NCBI RefSeq assembly: GCF_048263515.1 | Contig: NZ_JBLXEC010000001.1 | Location: 444,094 to 508,093, forward strand | From: Marinovum sp048263515 | GTDB taxonomy: Bacteria > Pseudomonadota > Alphaproteobacteria > Rhodobacterales > Rhodobacteraceae | Direction of reading: 5' to 3' | DNA: 64,000 nucleotides | Shown here: positions 8,465-17,252 of the stretch, piece after piece | Position numbering within the stretch: the first letter of the stretch is position 1 | How the letters are laid out: each line of letters opens with the position of its first letter | Position numbers and translations under genes: made by a program | Notes under the pieces: model-generated | Told to the model about the DNA's origin: nothing | Seen by the model: the letters and a program-made list of their open reading frames with translations, nothing else | The model's database searches: none

Positions 8465-9964
8465 ATGGCGGAAACGCGAAAGGTCGATCTTTTCGTTATC
8501 GGCGGGGGCATCAATGGCGCGGGCATTGCCCGGGATGCTGCAGGTCGGGGTCTGAGCGTCGTGCTGTGCGAAAAGGACGATCTTGCCGAAGGCACCTCGT
8601 CCCGATCGGGCAAGCTGGTGCATGGCGGTCTGAGGTATCTGGAGTATTTCGAGTTCTCGCTGGTCCGCAAGGCGCTGATCGAGCGCGAGACCCTGATGCG
8701 CAACGCGCCTCACATCATCTGGCCGATGCGCTTTGTCCTGCCGCATTCCGGTCAGGACCGCCCGGCCTGGCTCGTGCGGCTGGGGTTGTTCCTCTACGAC
8801 CATCTGGGGGGCCGGGCCAGGCTGCCGGGCACACGCAGGCTGGATCTGCGGCGGGCCCCCGAAGGCCAGGCGATCCGAGACACATTCTGCAAGGCGTTTG
8901 AATACTCCGACTGCTGGGTCGACGACTCCAGGCTTGTGGTGCTCAACGCAATGGACGCTGCGGAACGCGGGGCCCTCGTCTTGACACGCGCGCCTTGCAT
9001 CGCCGCGCGACGGGAAACCGGAGGATGGCGGGTCACCACGCGCCACTCCGGGTCCGGCGCGGTTCGGGAATTTGAGGCGCGCGCCCTTGTCAATGCGACC
9101 GGGCCCTGGGTCAGCGACATCATCACGGATGTGGCGGCTTCGTCCAGTCGCCGCAATGTGCGAATGGTCAGAGGAAGCCATGTCATCGTGCCCAAGTTCT
9201 GGCGCGGCGAACATGCCTACCTTGTTCAGAACCACGACAAACGCGTTATCTTCATCAACCCCTATGAGGGCGACAAGGCCTTGATCGGCACCACGGACAT
9301 TGCCCACGATGGCCCGGCCGATCAGGTTCAGCCGGATGAGGCCGAGATCGCCTATTTGCTGGATGCGGTGAATAGGTATTTCAAGGAGCAGCTGTCGCGC
9401 GAAGACGTGCAGAGGGCCTATGCCGGGGTCCGGGCGCTTTTCGACGACGGAAAAGGCAACCCGTCTGCGGTGACGCGCGACTATGTACTCGATCTGGATG
9501 AAAAGGACGGCATCCCGCTGCTCAACGTCTTCGGCGGAAAGATCACGACGTTCCGCGAGCTGTCGCAAAGGGCACTTCACCAACTGAGGCCTTGGTTTCC
9601 ACATCTCGGCGGCGACTGGACCGGTGCCGCCCCGCTGCCCGGCGGGAACATGGAAGGCGCGGATTTCGAAATGTTCGTCAATCAGGTCAAGGCCGAGTAC
9701 CCTTGGCTGCCGCGCACCCTCCTGCTCCACTACGCACGGCTCTACGGGACGCGAATGCGGCGCCTGCTCGGCGAGGCACGGTCAGTCGAGGACCTCGGCC
9801 GGCATTTCGGCGGCGCGCTTTATGAAGCCGAAGCCCTTTACCTGCGCCAGTCCGAATGGGCCGAAACCGCGCAAGACGTCCTCTGGAGGCGCACCAAGCA
9901 CAGTCTGCACCTGACACAGCCTGAGCAACTGGCGTTTGCCCGATGGTTTGAGGAGTTTGTGTGA
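8465..9964 (+). CDS. FAD-dependent glycerol-3-phosphate / erythritol-phosphate dehydrogenase family, 499 aa
   Basis: Oxidises a polyol phosphate, passing electrons to quinone at the membrane. The Rossmann FAD motif GGGINGAGIARDAAGRG is at about residues 12-28, followed by EGTSSRSGKLVHGGLRYLE, the hallmark of GlpD. The sequence runs to the usual GlpD length, with the conserved GGKITTFR segment near residue 358. In Brucella the homologous EryB acts on erythritol phosphate; the EryA-like kinase at 5123 makes that reading attractive here. It starts 77 bases after the aldolase. Its stop codon overlaps the conserved end of an IS30 remnant. Plain glycerol-3-phosphate dehydrogenase remains possible. 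Confidence 0.88.
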   Translation: MAETRKVDLFVIGGGINGAGIARDAAGRGLSVVLCEKDDLAEGTSSRSGKLVHGGLRYLEYFEFSLVRKALIERETLMRNAPHIIWPMRFVLPHSGQDRPAWLVRLGLFLYDHLGGRARLPGTRRLDLRRAPEGQAIRDTFCKAFEYSDCWVDDSRLVVLNAMDAAERGALVLTRAPCIAARRETGGWRVTTRHSGSGAVREFEARALVNATGPWVSDIITDVAASSSRRNVRMVRGSHVIVPKFWRGEHAYLVQNHDKRVIFINPYEGDKALIGTTDIAHDGPADQVQPDEAEIAYLLDAVNRYFKEQLSREDVQRAYAGVRALFDDGKGNPSAVTRDYVLDLDEKDGIPLLNVFGGKITTFRELSQRALHQLRPWFPHLGGDWTGAAPLPGGNMEGADFEMFVNQVKAEYPWLPRTLLLHYARLYGTRMRRLLGEARSVEDLGRHFGGALYEAEALYLRQSEWAETAQDVLWRRTKHSLHLTQPEQLAFARWFEEFV

Positions 9965-10030
9965 GCTCTCCCTGAACCGCGGCGCCTATCGGGGTCAAGG
10001 ACAGGGGCGTTGGCCTTGCCTCCGTCATCC
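9961..10030 (-). mobile_element. Decayed end of an IS30-like element
   Basis: About 70 bases match, at roughly three quarters identity, the end of the IS30 transposase gene at 63533-63603. Shared stretches are GTGAGC, TGAACCGCG, CCTAT and AGGGGCGT, in the same order and with the same 12-base spacing between the first two. The match covers the last codons of the transposase and the bases after its stop. No other part of the transposase is left. The remainder of the 245-base gap to 10209 holds a candidate terminator and no gene. Confidence 0.6.
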
Positions 10031-10075
10031 GTCGTGCTGCCGTGTGTCAGGAAAGACGTCGCAAAGGCAAACTAC

Positions 10076-10109
10076 CGAGGGGCTTTTGCACCAGACGGCC
10101 TCGTTTTTT
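10076..10109 (+). terminator. Candidate Rho-independent terminator
   Basis: A 5-bp stem CGAGG (10076-10080) / CCTCG (10099-10103) is followed directly by six Ts. The loop is long (18 nt), which weakens it. It would end the left-hand operon after the GlpD-type gene. Confidence 0.45.
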
Positions 10110-10209
10110 CCGATTTTATTCCAAGTACCTATCAGCTGCTGACCGGCCCTGTCTTTGACCTTGCCGAACCACCTTTTCGGCCGTGCAGACACTCGACCTG
10201 TCGGGACAG

Positions 10210-10914
10210 TCAGGTCGCACCCGGGGGAGGGGCGCTTGGTTTGCGTCCGTGTCCGGCTGGCTTCTCCGTCGCCGCATTCCAGTAGGAACCTTCCTTGCGG
10301 TCTATGTGACAGGCGAGAAGCGACAGGGCGGTTTCGACGTCGCGGTCCCTCGCGGCCTTGGTGATCAGGATGTGCTCCTGATAGGATTTCTCCATGTGGT
10401 CGTTGTGCCGACCAAGGCGGTTTCTGAGCGCCGCCATCTTCAGGGCGATGGTCTGAAAGGCGTCGTTCAGGAAGCGATTGTCGGCATGGTCGAAGAAGCT
10501 TTGGTGAAAGACCGTGTCCTCGGCAAGATAGGCCGCGTCGTTGCCGTCCTCGCGCGCCGCAGTCATCTTGTCGATGCTGGCCTCGAGCGCGGCCGCCAGG
10601 GCCTCCGGATCGGAGAGGATGGCCTGCCGCAGGGCCGCCGTCTCGAGGCAGGTTCTGGCATCGCACAATTTGGCGAGCTCCTCTGGCTCGAGATTGAAGA
10701 CGAATGAACCGCGCTGCGGCTCCACGATCAACAGCCCCTCCATCTCGAGACGATTGATCGCTTCGCGCACCGGTGTGCGGCTCACGCCAAGATCCTTGGC
10801 GATTCGGGCTTCTGAGAGTTGACCGCCGAGCTCGAACTCTCCGCCGACGATACGGTCGCGAAGGTCCGAAGTTACCAGTTCGGTCAATGACTTGGGTCGG
10901 TTCAACAATACCAC
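10210..10914 (-). CDS. GntR-family transcriptional regulator, FCD domain, 234 aa
   Basis: The N-terminal winged helix-turn-helix includes LSEARIAKDLGVSRTPVREAI at about residues 33-53, and the C-terminal helical FCD domain carries the usual metal or ligand histidines (FHQSFFDH). Such proteins repress sugar-acid operons and are released by a pathway acid. The start is a GTG at 10914, supported by AAAGGAG seven bases upstream. It is divergent from the TRAP transporter operon, and a palindrome lies between them, so it most likely controls that operon and itself. The last 25 residues are proline- and basic-rich and look like an unstructured tail. Confidence 0.9.
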   Translation of the reverse strand: MVLLNRPKSLTELVTSDLRDRIVGGEFELGGQLSEARIAKDLGVSRTPVREAINRLEMEGLLIVEPQRGSFVFNLEPEELAKLCDARTCLETAALRQAILSDPEALAAALEASIDKMTAAREDGNDAAYLAEDTVFHQSFFDHADNRFLNDAFQTIALKMAALRNRLGRHNDHMEKSYQEHILITKAARDRDVETALSLLACHIDRKEGSYWNAATEKPAGHGRKPSAPPPGAT

Positions 10915-10950
10915 GGGCGTCTCCTTTGTCCCAGCTTATCACCGCCCGAA

Positions 10951-10996
10951 CTGGCATACAATGTGTTACCACTTGACGAGGTAGCATACTGTATGC
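10951..10996. promoter_or_regulatory. Candidate operator of the TRAP-operon GntR regulator
   Basis: A perfect 13-base palindrome GCATACTGTATGC lies at 10984-10996. The half-site TGGCATACA lies at 10952-10960, and its mirror, TGTATGCCA, overlaps the palindrome at 10990-10998. This sits in the short divergent gap between the GntR gene and dctQ. The size and symmetry suit a GntR dimer. Binding by the neighbouring regulator is an inference from position. Confidence 0.6.
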
Positions 10997-11034
10997 CAGT
11001 TTCTGTCGGGCAAGGGATGGAGGTCCTGTTGAGA

Positions 11035-11535
11035 ATGTTTGAAACCATATTCACCGCAGCCAACCGGGCCCTGGTGGCCGGTCTGCTGGCGGGGGTCTTT
11101 CTGATCGTCTTTGCCAACGTGGTGGGGCGATACGGGTTCGGGGTTTCGCTGGCCTGGATCGAAGAGGCGGCTCGTCACATGATGATCCTCGGCGCCTTCT
11201 GCGGCGCAGGGCTGGCGCTGCGCGAAGGTCGGCTGGTGGCGATTACCGCGCTGCCGGATCACCTGCCCGCAGGGGCCCGCATTGCGCTGCGCTGGATCAT
11301 TGTCGCGGTGATGTTCGCCTTCATGGCCGTCCTGCTCTGGCTCGGGCTCAAGTTCGTGGCCTTCGGCTGGGACAAGGAAACCATGTCGACCGGTATCTCC
11401 CGCGGGATCCCCTACATGGCCATCCCGCTGGGCTGCGCGATCTTCCTCGTTCATCTGGCGCTCTTTGCGCGCCGCTTCGTTGTGCAGGAGTTCGAATTTC
11501 ATGCCGAGGACACGCCCTCGGATCGGCAGGTGTGA
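11035..11535 (+). CDS. TRAP transporter small permease, DctQ family, 166 aa
   Basis: The small membrane subunit of a tripartite, binding-protein-dependent secondary importer. Four hydrophobic segments are visible, and the family motif around WIEEAARHMMIL is present (residues about 39-50). ATG 11035 is preferred because GGAGGT lies 10 bases upstream; ATG 11017 is an alternative. It runs straight into dctM with 2 bases between stop and start. A TRAP importer next to sugar-acid enzymes usually carries an acid such as an aldonate, a uronate or a keto acid. Confidence 0.88.
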   Translation: MFETIFTAANRALVAGLLAGVFLIVFANVVGRYGFGVSLAWIEEAARHMMILGAFCGAGLALREGRLVAITALPDHLPAGARIALRWIIVAVMFAFMAVLLWLGLKFVAFGWDKETMSTGISRGIPYMAIPLGCAIFLVHLALFARRFVVQEFEFHAEDTPSDRQV

Positions 11536-11537
11536 CC

Positions 11538-12824
11538 ATGGCCAAGACCCTGATCCTGCTGTTCTTCGCGACCCTGCTGCTCAGCGTGCCGGTTGCCTTC
11601 ACCATGGGAATTGCCGGGCTGTCGGCGATCCTGCTGCACGGCGGGCTGAACCCGCTGATCGCAACCCAACGCCTGTTTGCCGGGATCGACAGCTTTCCGC
11701 TGATGGCCGTGCCCTTCTTCATCCTGGCGTCGGAGCTGATGACGGCCTGCGGGCTGACCAATGCGCTCCTGCGCTTTGCCAATGCTCTGGTGGGCCATGT
11801 GCGCGGCGGGCTGGGGCATGTGAACATCCTGGTCTCGATGCTCTTTGCCGGGATCAGCGGCTCGGCATTGGCCGATGCGGCAGGGCCCTCGGCCATCGTC
11901 ATGCGGATGATGCGCGAGGCGGGCTACGAGAAGAACTATGCCGGCGCGCTTTCCGCCGCGACGGCGACCATCGGGCCGATCATCCCGCCGTCGATCCTGG
12001 CCGTGATCTTTGCGATCTCGACCACCGGTGTCACCGTTGCCGGCCTGTTTTTGGCAGGAATCCTGCCGGGGCTGCTGCTGGGCCTGTCGCTTGCGGTGGC
12101 CAACCACATCGTCTCGACACGGCACGGCTATCGCGGCCGCGAACACCGGGCCGACCGCGCCGAGCTGCGCCGGACGACGCTTGCCGCGCTGCCCGCTCTG
12201 ATCATGCCGGCGATCATCCTGGGCGGCATCCTGTTCGGCATCTTCACCCCGACGGAAGCCGGTGCAGTAGCCTCGGCCTATGCCCTGATCCTCGGCTTCA
12301 TCCTGCGCGCTTTTTCGCTCCGCTCGATCTACCAGGCCTTTGTCAGGGCTGCGGTCATCACTTCGTCCGTGTTCCTGATCGTGGCGATGGCGTCGATCTT
12401 TGCCTGGCTTCTGACCTACCTGCAGATCCCGCAATCGCTGGCCGAGATGATCACCGGCATCACCGAGAACCGCATCGGCATCCTGTTCATCCTGGCCGGG
12501 TTCGCGCTGATCTGCGGCTTCTTCATCGACACGCTGCCGGCGCTGATCATCCTGACACCGATTCTCGGGCCCATTGCCTATTCCGCCGGGATCGACCCGC
12601 TGCAATTCGGCATGATGCTGGTTCTGAACCTGACCATCGGCATGATCACGCCCCCGGTCGGCCCGGTGCTCTTCGTGATCGCCACGGTCGGGCAGCTGAA
12701 GATCGAGTCCCTGTCAAAGGCGGTGCTGCCGCTTCTGCTGGCCGAGCTCGTGGTGCTTCTTCTCGTCATTCTCGTGCCGGAAGTAAGCACCTTCGTCCCC
12801 AACTTCTTTGGGTTTGCAAACTGA
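11538..12824 (+). CDS. TRAP transporter large permease, DctM family, 428 aa
   Basis: The ion-coupled large subunit that moves the substrate across the inner membrane. It has about a dozen hydrophobic segments and family motifs such as PLMAVPFFILASELM and GPIIPPS (about residue 143). The length matches DctM (about 425-430 aa). ATG 11538 follows the dctQ stop by 2 bases; a GTG at 11532 overlaps that stop and would add two residues. Confidence 0.92.
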   Translation: MAKTLILLFFATLLLSVPVAFTMGIAGLSAILLHGGLNPLIATQRLFAGIDSFPLMAVPFFILASELMTACGLTNALLRFANALVGHVRGGLGHVNILVSMLFAGISGSALADAAGPSAIVMRMMREAGYEKNYAGALSAATATIGPIIPPSILAVIFAISTTGVTVAGLFLAGILPGLLLGLSLAVANHIVSTRHGYRGREHRADRAELRRTTLAALPALIMPAIILGGILFGIFTPTEAGAVASAYALILGFILRAFSLRSIYQAFVRAAVITSSVFLIVAMASIFAWLLTYLQIPQSLAEMITGITENRIGILFILAGFALICGFFIDTLPALIILTPILGPIAYSAGIDPLQFGMMLVLNLTIGMITPPVGPVLFVIATVGQLKIESLSKAVLPLLLAELVVLLLVILVPEVSTFVPNFFGFAN

Positions 12825-12843
12825 CATGAAAGGGAGGAACCTC

Positions 12844-13851
12844 ATGAATTCCATGTCGCATCTGATGACCGCAGCCGCCGTCATCGCACTCTCCGCCGGC
12901 GCCGTCAGCGCCAAGGAGCTGAAGTACGCACATTTCCAGGCGGCAGACCTCAGTTCGCCGAAGCATGCCGCCGCTCTGGCCTTTGAATCCTGCGTCGAAG
13001 GCAAGACATCGGGCGGGATCGACGTTCAGATCTTCCCGGCCTCGCAGCTTGGCGGCGGCTCGGAAATCATCGAAGGCCTGCAACTGGGCACCGTCCAGAT
13101 GGCGGCAATTCATGATGGGCCGATTTCGGCGGTCTACAAGCCGTTCTCGGTGCTGGCGATCCCGTATCTTTTTGACGACCATGCGATGGCCTGGTCGGTC
13201 ATGGATGGCGAGTTCGGCGACGCGATGGCCGAAGACATGCTGGCCAAGACCGGCATCCGCAGCTTTGGCGTGGCCGACAACGGCGTCCGCAACTTCACCA
13301 ACAACGTGCGTCCGGTGGCAGAGCCCAAGGACATGGAGGGCCTCAAGATGCGCGTCATGACGGCGCCGGTCTGGGTCACGCTGGTCGAAAGCCTCGGCGC
13401 CTCGGCCACGCCGGTGTCCTGGCCGGAACTGCCGGGCGCGCTGCAGCAGGGCGTCGTCGACGGTCAGGAGAACGGTGTGACCAACATCGTCAATGCCTCG
13501 CTCTATCAGCACCAGAAGTACGTCTCGCTCGATGGTCACGTGTTCAGCTGGCACGCCTACCTGATGTCCGACATATTCTATCAGTCGCTGACCGCTGACG
13601 AGCAGACCGCCGTCACGCAATGCGTCGAGACCGCCAAGGTGATCCACCGCGGCATGACTGCGGCGCAGGACGCCAACGCCGGTGCCATCCTGTCCGGGAA
13701 AGGCATGGAGGTCGTGCCGGTCAACCCCGAGCAGAAGGCAGCGTTCCGCGCAGCGGCGCAGCCGGCGGTGCGGGCCCATGTCGTCGATGACATCGGCGCG
13801 GAATGGCCGGACCGGCTTGACGCGGCCATCGAAGCCTATCGGGCGAACTGA
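12844..13851 (+). CDS. TRAP transporter solute-binding protein, DctP family, 335 aa
   Basis: The periplasmic binding protein of the TRAP importer. A signal peptide of about 23 residues ends at AVSA, before KELKYAHF. The conserved segment GLKMRVM, with the arginine that normally salt-bridges the carboxylate of the ligand, lies near residue 164, which supports an acidic substrate. AGGGAGG sits 5 bases before the ATG. The gene follows dctM after 19 bases and is followed after 3 bases by a 2-hydroxyacid dehydrogenase. Confidence 0.92.
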   Translation: MNSMSHLMTAAAVIALSAGAVSAKELKYAHFQAADLSSPKHAAALAFESCVEGKTSGGIDVQIFPASQLGGGSEIIEGLQLGTVQMAAIHDGPISAVYKPFSVLAIPYLFDDHAMAWSVMDGEFGDAMAEDMLAKTGIRSFGVADNGVRNFTNNVRPVAEPKDMEGLKMRVMTAPVWVTLVESLGASATPVSWPELPGALQQGVVDGQENGVTNIVNASLYQHQKYVSLDGHVFSWHAYLMSDIFYQSLTADEQTAVTQCVETAKVIHRGMTAAQDANAGAILSGKGMEVVPVNPEQKAAFRAAAQPAVRAHVVDDIGAEWPDRLDAAIEAYRAN

Positions 13852-13854
13852 GCC

Positions 13855-14838
13855 ATGGGTCGGGACTGTCATGTCATGACCGCCAACGTGGTCGTTTTCG
13901 AGCCGGGCTATGCGGCCTATGAAACGGAACGCGAAGTGCTTGCCGATCACGATGTGTGCGTCACGCCCGTTGGCGCGGATGAGCCGGCGGTCCCGGCCCT
14001 GCGAGCGCTTGATCCGGTCGCCTTGCTGGTGCGCGAGCGCAAGGTCGGGGCGGCCGAGATCGACGCCTGCCCGAACCTGAAGATCATCGTGCGCTACGGC
14101 GTCGGATACGACAATGTCGATCTCGATCACGCCAGGGCGCGCGGCATCTACGTCACCAATGTGCCCGACTACGGCGCAGACCGCGAGGTCAGCGAACACG
14201 CGGTGGCACTGTACCTGGCGGTGCAACGGCGGCTGGTCTCGCGCGATGGCGAGGTGCGGGCGCGCCAGTGGGGGATCGGTCAGGCGGCTCCGGTTCCCGG
14301 CCGCGAGGATGCGGTGCTGGGGCTGATCGGCTGCGGCAAGATCGGACTTCAGGCAGCGCGCAAGTTCCGCGCGCTTGGGTTCGGGCGCGTCATGGTCTTC
14401 GACCCCTACCTCGATGAGGCAATCGCGCAGGAAGAGGGCCTTCTTTCCACCGATCTCGACACCCTGTGCCGCAGCGCCGACGTGATCAGCCTGCATGCGC
14501 CGTTGACGCCGGAGACCCGCCACATCCTCGACGCCGACCGCATCGCGTTGATGAAGCCCGACGCCATCGTCGTGAACGTCTCACGCGGGGGGCTGGTTGA
14601 TGAGGCGGCGCTGGCCGCAGCCCTCATCCAGGGCCGCATATTCGGCGCTGGCCTCGACGTCTTCGAGCAGGAGCCGGTGCGTCCGGACAATCCGCTTTTG
14701 GAGGCGCCGAACACCATCCTGACCGATCACGCCGCCTGGTACTCGGAGCGCACGGTCAGGCTGTTGCAGGCCAAGGCTGCCGAGGAAGTCAGCCGCGTGC
14801 TGAAGGGTGAGGCCCCCCTCAACTGGGTCAACAGATAG
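13855..14838 (+). CDS. D-2-hydroxyacid dehydrogenase (phosphoglycerate-dehydrogenase-like), 327 aa
   Basis: NAD-dependent oxidation of a 2-hydroxyacid. The nucleotide-binding motif GLIGCGKIG is visible near residue 157, with Asp after the second strand (MVFDPY). The catalytic Arg (NVSRGGLVDE), Glu and His (LTDHAAWYS) segments are in the expected order; the final motif is DHAAW rather than the common PHIAG. ATG 13855 is 3 bases after dctP; ATG 13876 is an equally plausible start. As the first enzyme after the TRAP importer, it may act on the imported acid. Confidence 0.87.
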   Translation: MGRDCHVMTANVVVFEPGYAAYETEREVLADHDVCVTPVGADEPAVPALRALDPVALLVRERKVGAAEIDACPNLKIIVRYGVGYDNVDLDHARARGIYVTNVPDYGADREVSEHAVALYLAVQRRLVSRDGEVRARQWGIGQAAPVPGREDAVLGLIGCGKIGLQAARKFRALGFGRVMVFDPYLDEAIAQEEGLLSTDLDTLCRSADVISLHAPLTPETRHILDADRIALMKPDAIVVNVSRGGLVDEAALAAALIQGRIFGAGLDVFEQEPVRPDNPLLEAPNTILTDHAAWYSERTVRLLQAKAAEEVSRVLKGEAPLNWVNR

Positions 14839-14898
14839 ACACACCGGCGGTTGCGACTGCCTCCCGAAATCCAGAAACACAGAACAAGGATCACTCTC

Positions 14899-15549
14899 AT
14901 GGATACCAAAGAACTCGTCGCCGGCTTCCGCCAGGTTGCAACCGCCTCGGTCGCGGATGCGGTCGACAAGATCGCCGGGCGCGGCGGCTTTCTGCCGTCG
15001 TCGATCAAGCCGCGCATCAACGACAGGAAAATCGTCGGCCCGGCCGTCACCATCCTCGAAGGCCCGACCGACGAATTCCTGCCGCCGCAGCACGCGCTGG
15101 ACGCCATCGACGAGGCCGAGGAAGGCTCGATCATCGTGATCTCGACCAATGGCACCACCGACGTGGCGCTCTGGGGCGGGTTGATGACAGCGGGCGCCGT
15201 GGCCAACAAGCACGAGGCAGCGGTGCTTGACGGCGGCGTGCGTGATCTCGTCGAGATCAAACGCGACTACGACTTCCCGGTCTATTCGCGCGAGGTGTCG
15301 CCGGGCACCACGCTGGGCCGGATCAAGACCCTGTCGGCCAATACCGAGATCTCGATGGGCAATGTCATCGTGCGCCCCGGTGACATCGTCGTGGGTGACG
15401 TGGACGGCGTTGTCGTCGTGCCGCGTGACCACGCCGAAGCGGTGCTGGAGATGGCGCAGGAGATCGACGAACGCGAAGCCGAGCAGGCCAAGCTGATCAT
15501 CGCCAGCGGCTCGTTGCGCGACGGGCTGGCGAAATACGGCCGCATCTGA
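14899..15549 (+). CDS. RraA-like / HMG-aldolase-family protein, 216 aa
   Basis: The family includes 4-hydroxy-4-methyl-2-oxoglutarate aldolases and oxaloacetate decarboxylases, which use a divalent metal; RraA itself inhibits RNase E. The motif DGGVRD at residues 111-116 holds the Arg-Asp pair required for lyase activity, and the preceding GGLMTAGAVANK segment fits the pyruvate pocket. This favours an enzyme over an RNase inhibitor. ATG 14899 follows AAGGA. In this operon, between a hydroxyacid dehydrogenase and a keto-deoxy-sugar kinase, cleavage or decarboxylation of a keto acid is likely, but the substrate is unknown. Confidence 0.85.
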   Translation: MDTKELVAGFRQVATASVADAVDKIAGRGGFLPSSIKPRINDRKIVGPAVTILEGPTDEFLPPQHALDAIDEAEEGSIIVISTNGTTDVALWGGLMTAGAVANKHEAAVLDGGVRDLVEIKRDYDFPVYSREVSPGTTLGRIKTLSANTEISMGNVIVRPGDIVVGDVDGVVVVPRDHAEAVLEMAQEIDEREAEQAKLIIASGSLRDGLAKYGRI

Positions 15550-15566
15550 CGCCGTGCCCTGACCTG

Positions 15567-15588
15567 GCCGCGCCGGCTCCGGCGCGGC
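15567..15588. terminator. Hairpin between the RraA-like gene and the PfkB kinase
   Basis: A 9-bp GC stem (GCCGCGCCG / CGGCGCGGC) with a 4-nt loop and no T-run. It may tune expression within the operon rather than end it. Confidence 0.35.
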
Positions 15589-15609
15589 TCCTTCCATACA
15601 GAAAGAGAC

Positions 15610-16536
15610 ATGCACATGACGCCCGACATCCTGTGCCTCGGCGAACCGATGCTGGAGTTCAACCAGCAGCCCGACGGCACTTACCTGCCTGGCCATGGCG
15701 GCGATACTTCGAATGCGGCAGTGGCCGCGGCCCGTCAAGGTGCCAGGGTCGGCATGCTCACCCACCTGGGCAATGATGCCTTCGGCAAATCCTTCCTCGA
15801 TCTCTGGCAAGGCGAAGGCATCGACACATCTCTGGTCCGGCAGGTCGACGACGCCCACACTGGCGTCTACTTCGTGACACACGGGCCGGAGGGCCATCAG
15901 TTCAGCTACCTGCGCGCCGGATCGGCCGCGAGCCGCATGGGCCCCGACGATCTGTCGGCGGCCGCGCTGCAGCGGACGAAGATTCTCCACGTCTCGGCCA
16001 TCAGCCAGGCAATTTCTGACACTGCGGCCGACGCGGTGTTCGAGGCGATCCGCGTCGTCAGGGCGGCGGGCGGCAAGGTGTCCTACGACACCAATCTGCG
16101 CCTGAAGCTCTGGCCGCTGGACCGTGCCCGTGCCGTGACCCACGCGGCCGCTGCGCAGAGCGATATCGTCCTGCCCGGGCTCGACGACGCCCGTCAGCTG
16201 ACCGGTCTGACCGATCGCGATGACATTGCGAGCTTCTATCTCGACCTCGGGGCCGAGATCGTGGCGCTGACCCTCGGCGCCGAGGGATCGCTTGTCGCAA
16301 CGCGGGAGAGGCGAGAACGGATTGCGGGACGCAAGGTCGCTGCGGTCGATGCCAATGCCGCGGGCGACACTTTTGACGGCGCGTTTCTCGCGCGGACCGT
16401 TGCCGGAGACGACCCCTTCGCCGCCGCGCGATACGCCAATGCGGCGGCCGCGCTCACGACGCTGGGGTTCGGCGCCGTCACCCCGATGCCGCGCAAGGAA
16501 GCCGTCATCGCATTCCTGTCAGAGGAGGCCGCGTGA
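15610..16536 (+). CDS. PfkB-family sugar kinase, 2-keto-3-deoxygluconate kinase-like, 308 aa
   Basis: ATP-dependent phosphorylation, most likely of a 2-keto-3-deoxy sugar acid. The first PfkB signature region is GHGGDTSNAAVAAARQG (about residues 29-45). The second, near the C-terminus, carries the catalytic Asp in NAAGDTFDGAFLA (about residues 249-261). The N-terminus LCLGEPMLEF resembles KdgK. ATG 15610 follows AGAAAGAGA; ATG 15616 is in frame. It overlaps the SDR gene downstream by one base. The partner KDPG aldolase is not in the window. Confidence 0.85.
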   Translation: MHMTPDILCLGEPMLEFNQQPDGTYLPGHGGDTSNAAVAAARQGARVGMLTHLGNDAFGKSFLDLWQGEGIDTSLVRQVDDAHTGVYFVTHGPEGHQFSYLRAGSAASRMGPDDLSAAALQRTKILHVSAISQAISDTAADAVFEAIRVVRAAGGKVSYDTNLRLKLWPLDRARAVTHAAAAQSDIVLPGLDDARQLTGLTDRDDIASFYLDLGAEIVALTLGAEGSLVATRERRERIAGRKVAAVDANAAGDTFDGAFLARTVAGDDPFAAARYANAAAALTTLGFGAVTPMPRKEAVIAFLSEEAA

Positions 16537-17240
16537 TGAAACAGGCCGTGGTAATCGGCGGCACGCGCGGTATCGGCGCGGGGGTCGTCTCGGTCCTGCG
16601 GGACAAGGGCTGGCAGGTGCTGGCCACCGGAGTATCGCAGGCGGAGGTCACGGACTTCCGCAACGACACGCCCGGGGTCGAGGCCGCGGTGCTGGACGTT
16701 CGCGACACAGCGGCCGTGAATGCGCTTTTCGCCGGTCTGACGCAACTCGACGGATTGGTCAATTGCGCCGGTATCCTCATGCGTGGCACCGAATACGAGA
16801 TAGAGACCTTCGAGCGGGTGATCGACATCAACCTGACCGGGACGATGCGCTGCTGCCTGGCGGCCGAGCCGCATCTGGCGAAATCCGGCGGAGCCATCGT
16901 CAACACCGCCTCGATGCTCAGCTACTTCGGCGGACCTCTGGTCCCGGCCTATTCGGCCTCCAAGGGCGGCGTGGCGCAGCTGACCAAGGCCCTGGCGGGG
17001 AAATGGGCATCGGAGGGCATCCGGGTGAATGCCGTGGCACCGGGCTGGATCGCCACCGAGATGACCGAAGCCCTGCGCGCCGACCCGGCGCGCAACGCGC
17101 CGATTCTCGGCCGGACCCCGCTGGACCGATGGGGCAAGACCGCCGAGGTCGGCAATCTGGCGGCCTGGCTGCTGTCGGATGAAGCCAGTTTCGTGACCGG
17201 CGCCGTCTATCCGGTGGATGGCGGATATTCCGCAATGTGA
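16536..17240 (+). CDS. Short-chain dehydrogenase/reductase, 234 aa
   Basis: An NAD(P)-dependent oxidoreductase. The cofactor motif GGTRGIGAG is at residues 8-16, NCAG near residue 74, a serine in TASML and the YSASK Tyr-Lys pair near residue 138. ATG 16536 is preferred, preceded by AGAGGAGG; it shares one base with the kinase stop (TGATG). Within the TRAP operon it may oxidise a sugar or reduce a keto-deoxy acid. It is a little shorter than most SDRs but has all the core motifs. Confidence 0.85.
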   Translation: MKQAVVIGGTRGIGAGVVSVLRDKGWQVLATGVSQAEVTDFRNDTPGVEAAVLDVRDTAAVNALFAGLTQLDGLVNCAGILMRGTEYEIETFERVIDINLTGTMRCCLAAEPHLAKSGGAIVNTASMLSYFGGPLVPAYSASKGGVAQLTKALAGKWASEGIRVNAVAPGWIATEMTEALRADPARNAPILGRTPLDRWGKTAEVGNLAAWLLSDEASFVTGAVYPVDGGYSAM

Positions 17241-17252
17241 AAGGAGGCAGAC

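Noticed and set aside
12766..14523. A 585-codon minus-strand frame opposite dctP and the hydroxyacid dehydrogenase
   Set aside because: Same reason; the plus strand has clear motifs, ribosome sites and a signal peptide.
14899..15549. RNase E inhibitor RraA
   Set aside because: The Arg-Asp pair of the lyase form is intact and the gene sits in a sugar-acid operon.
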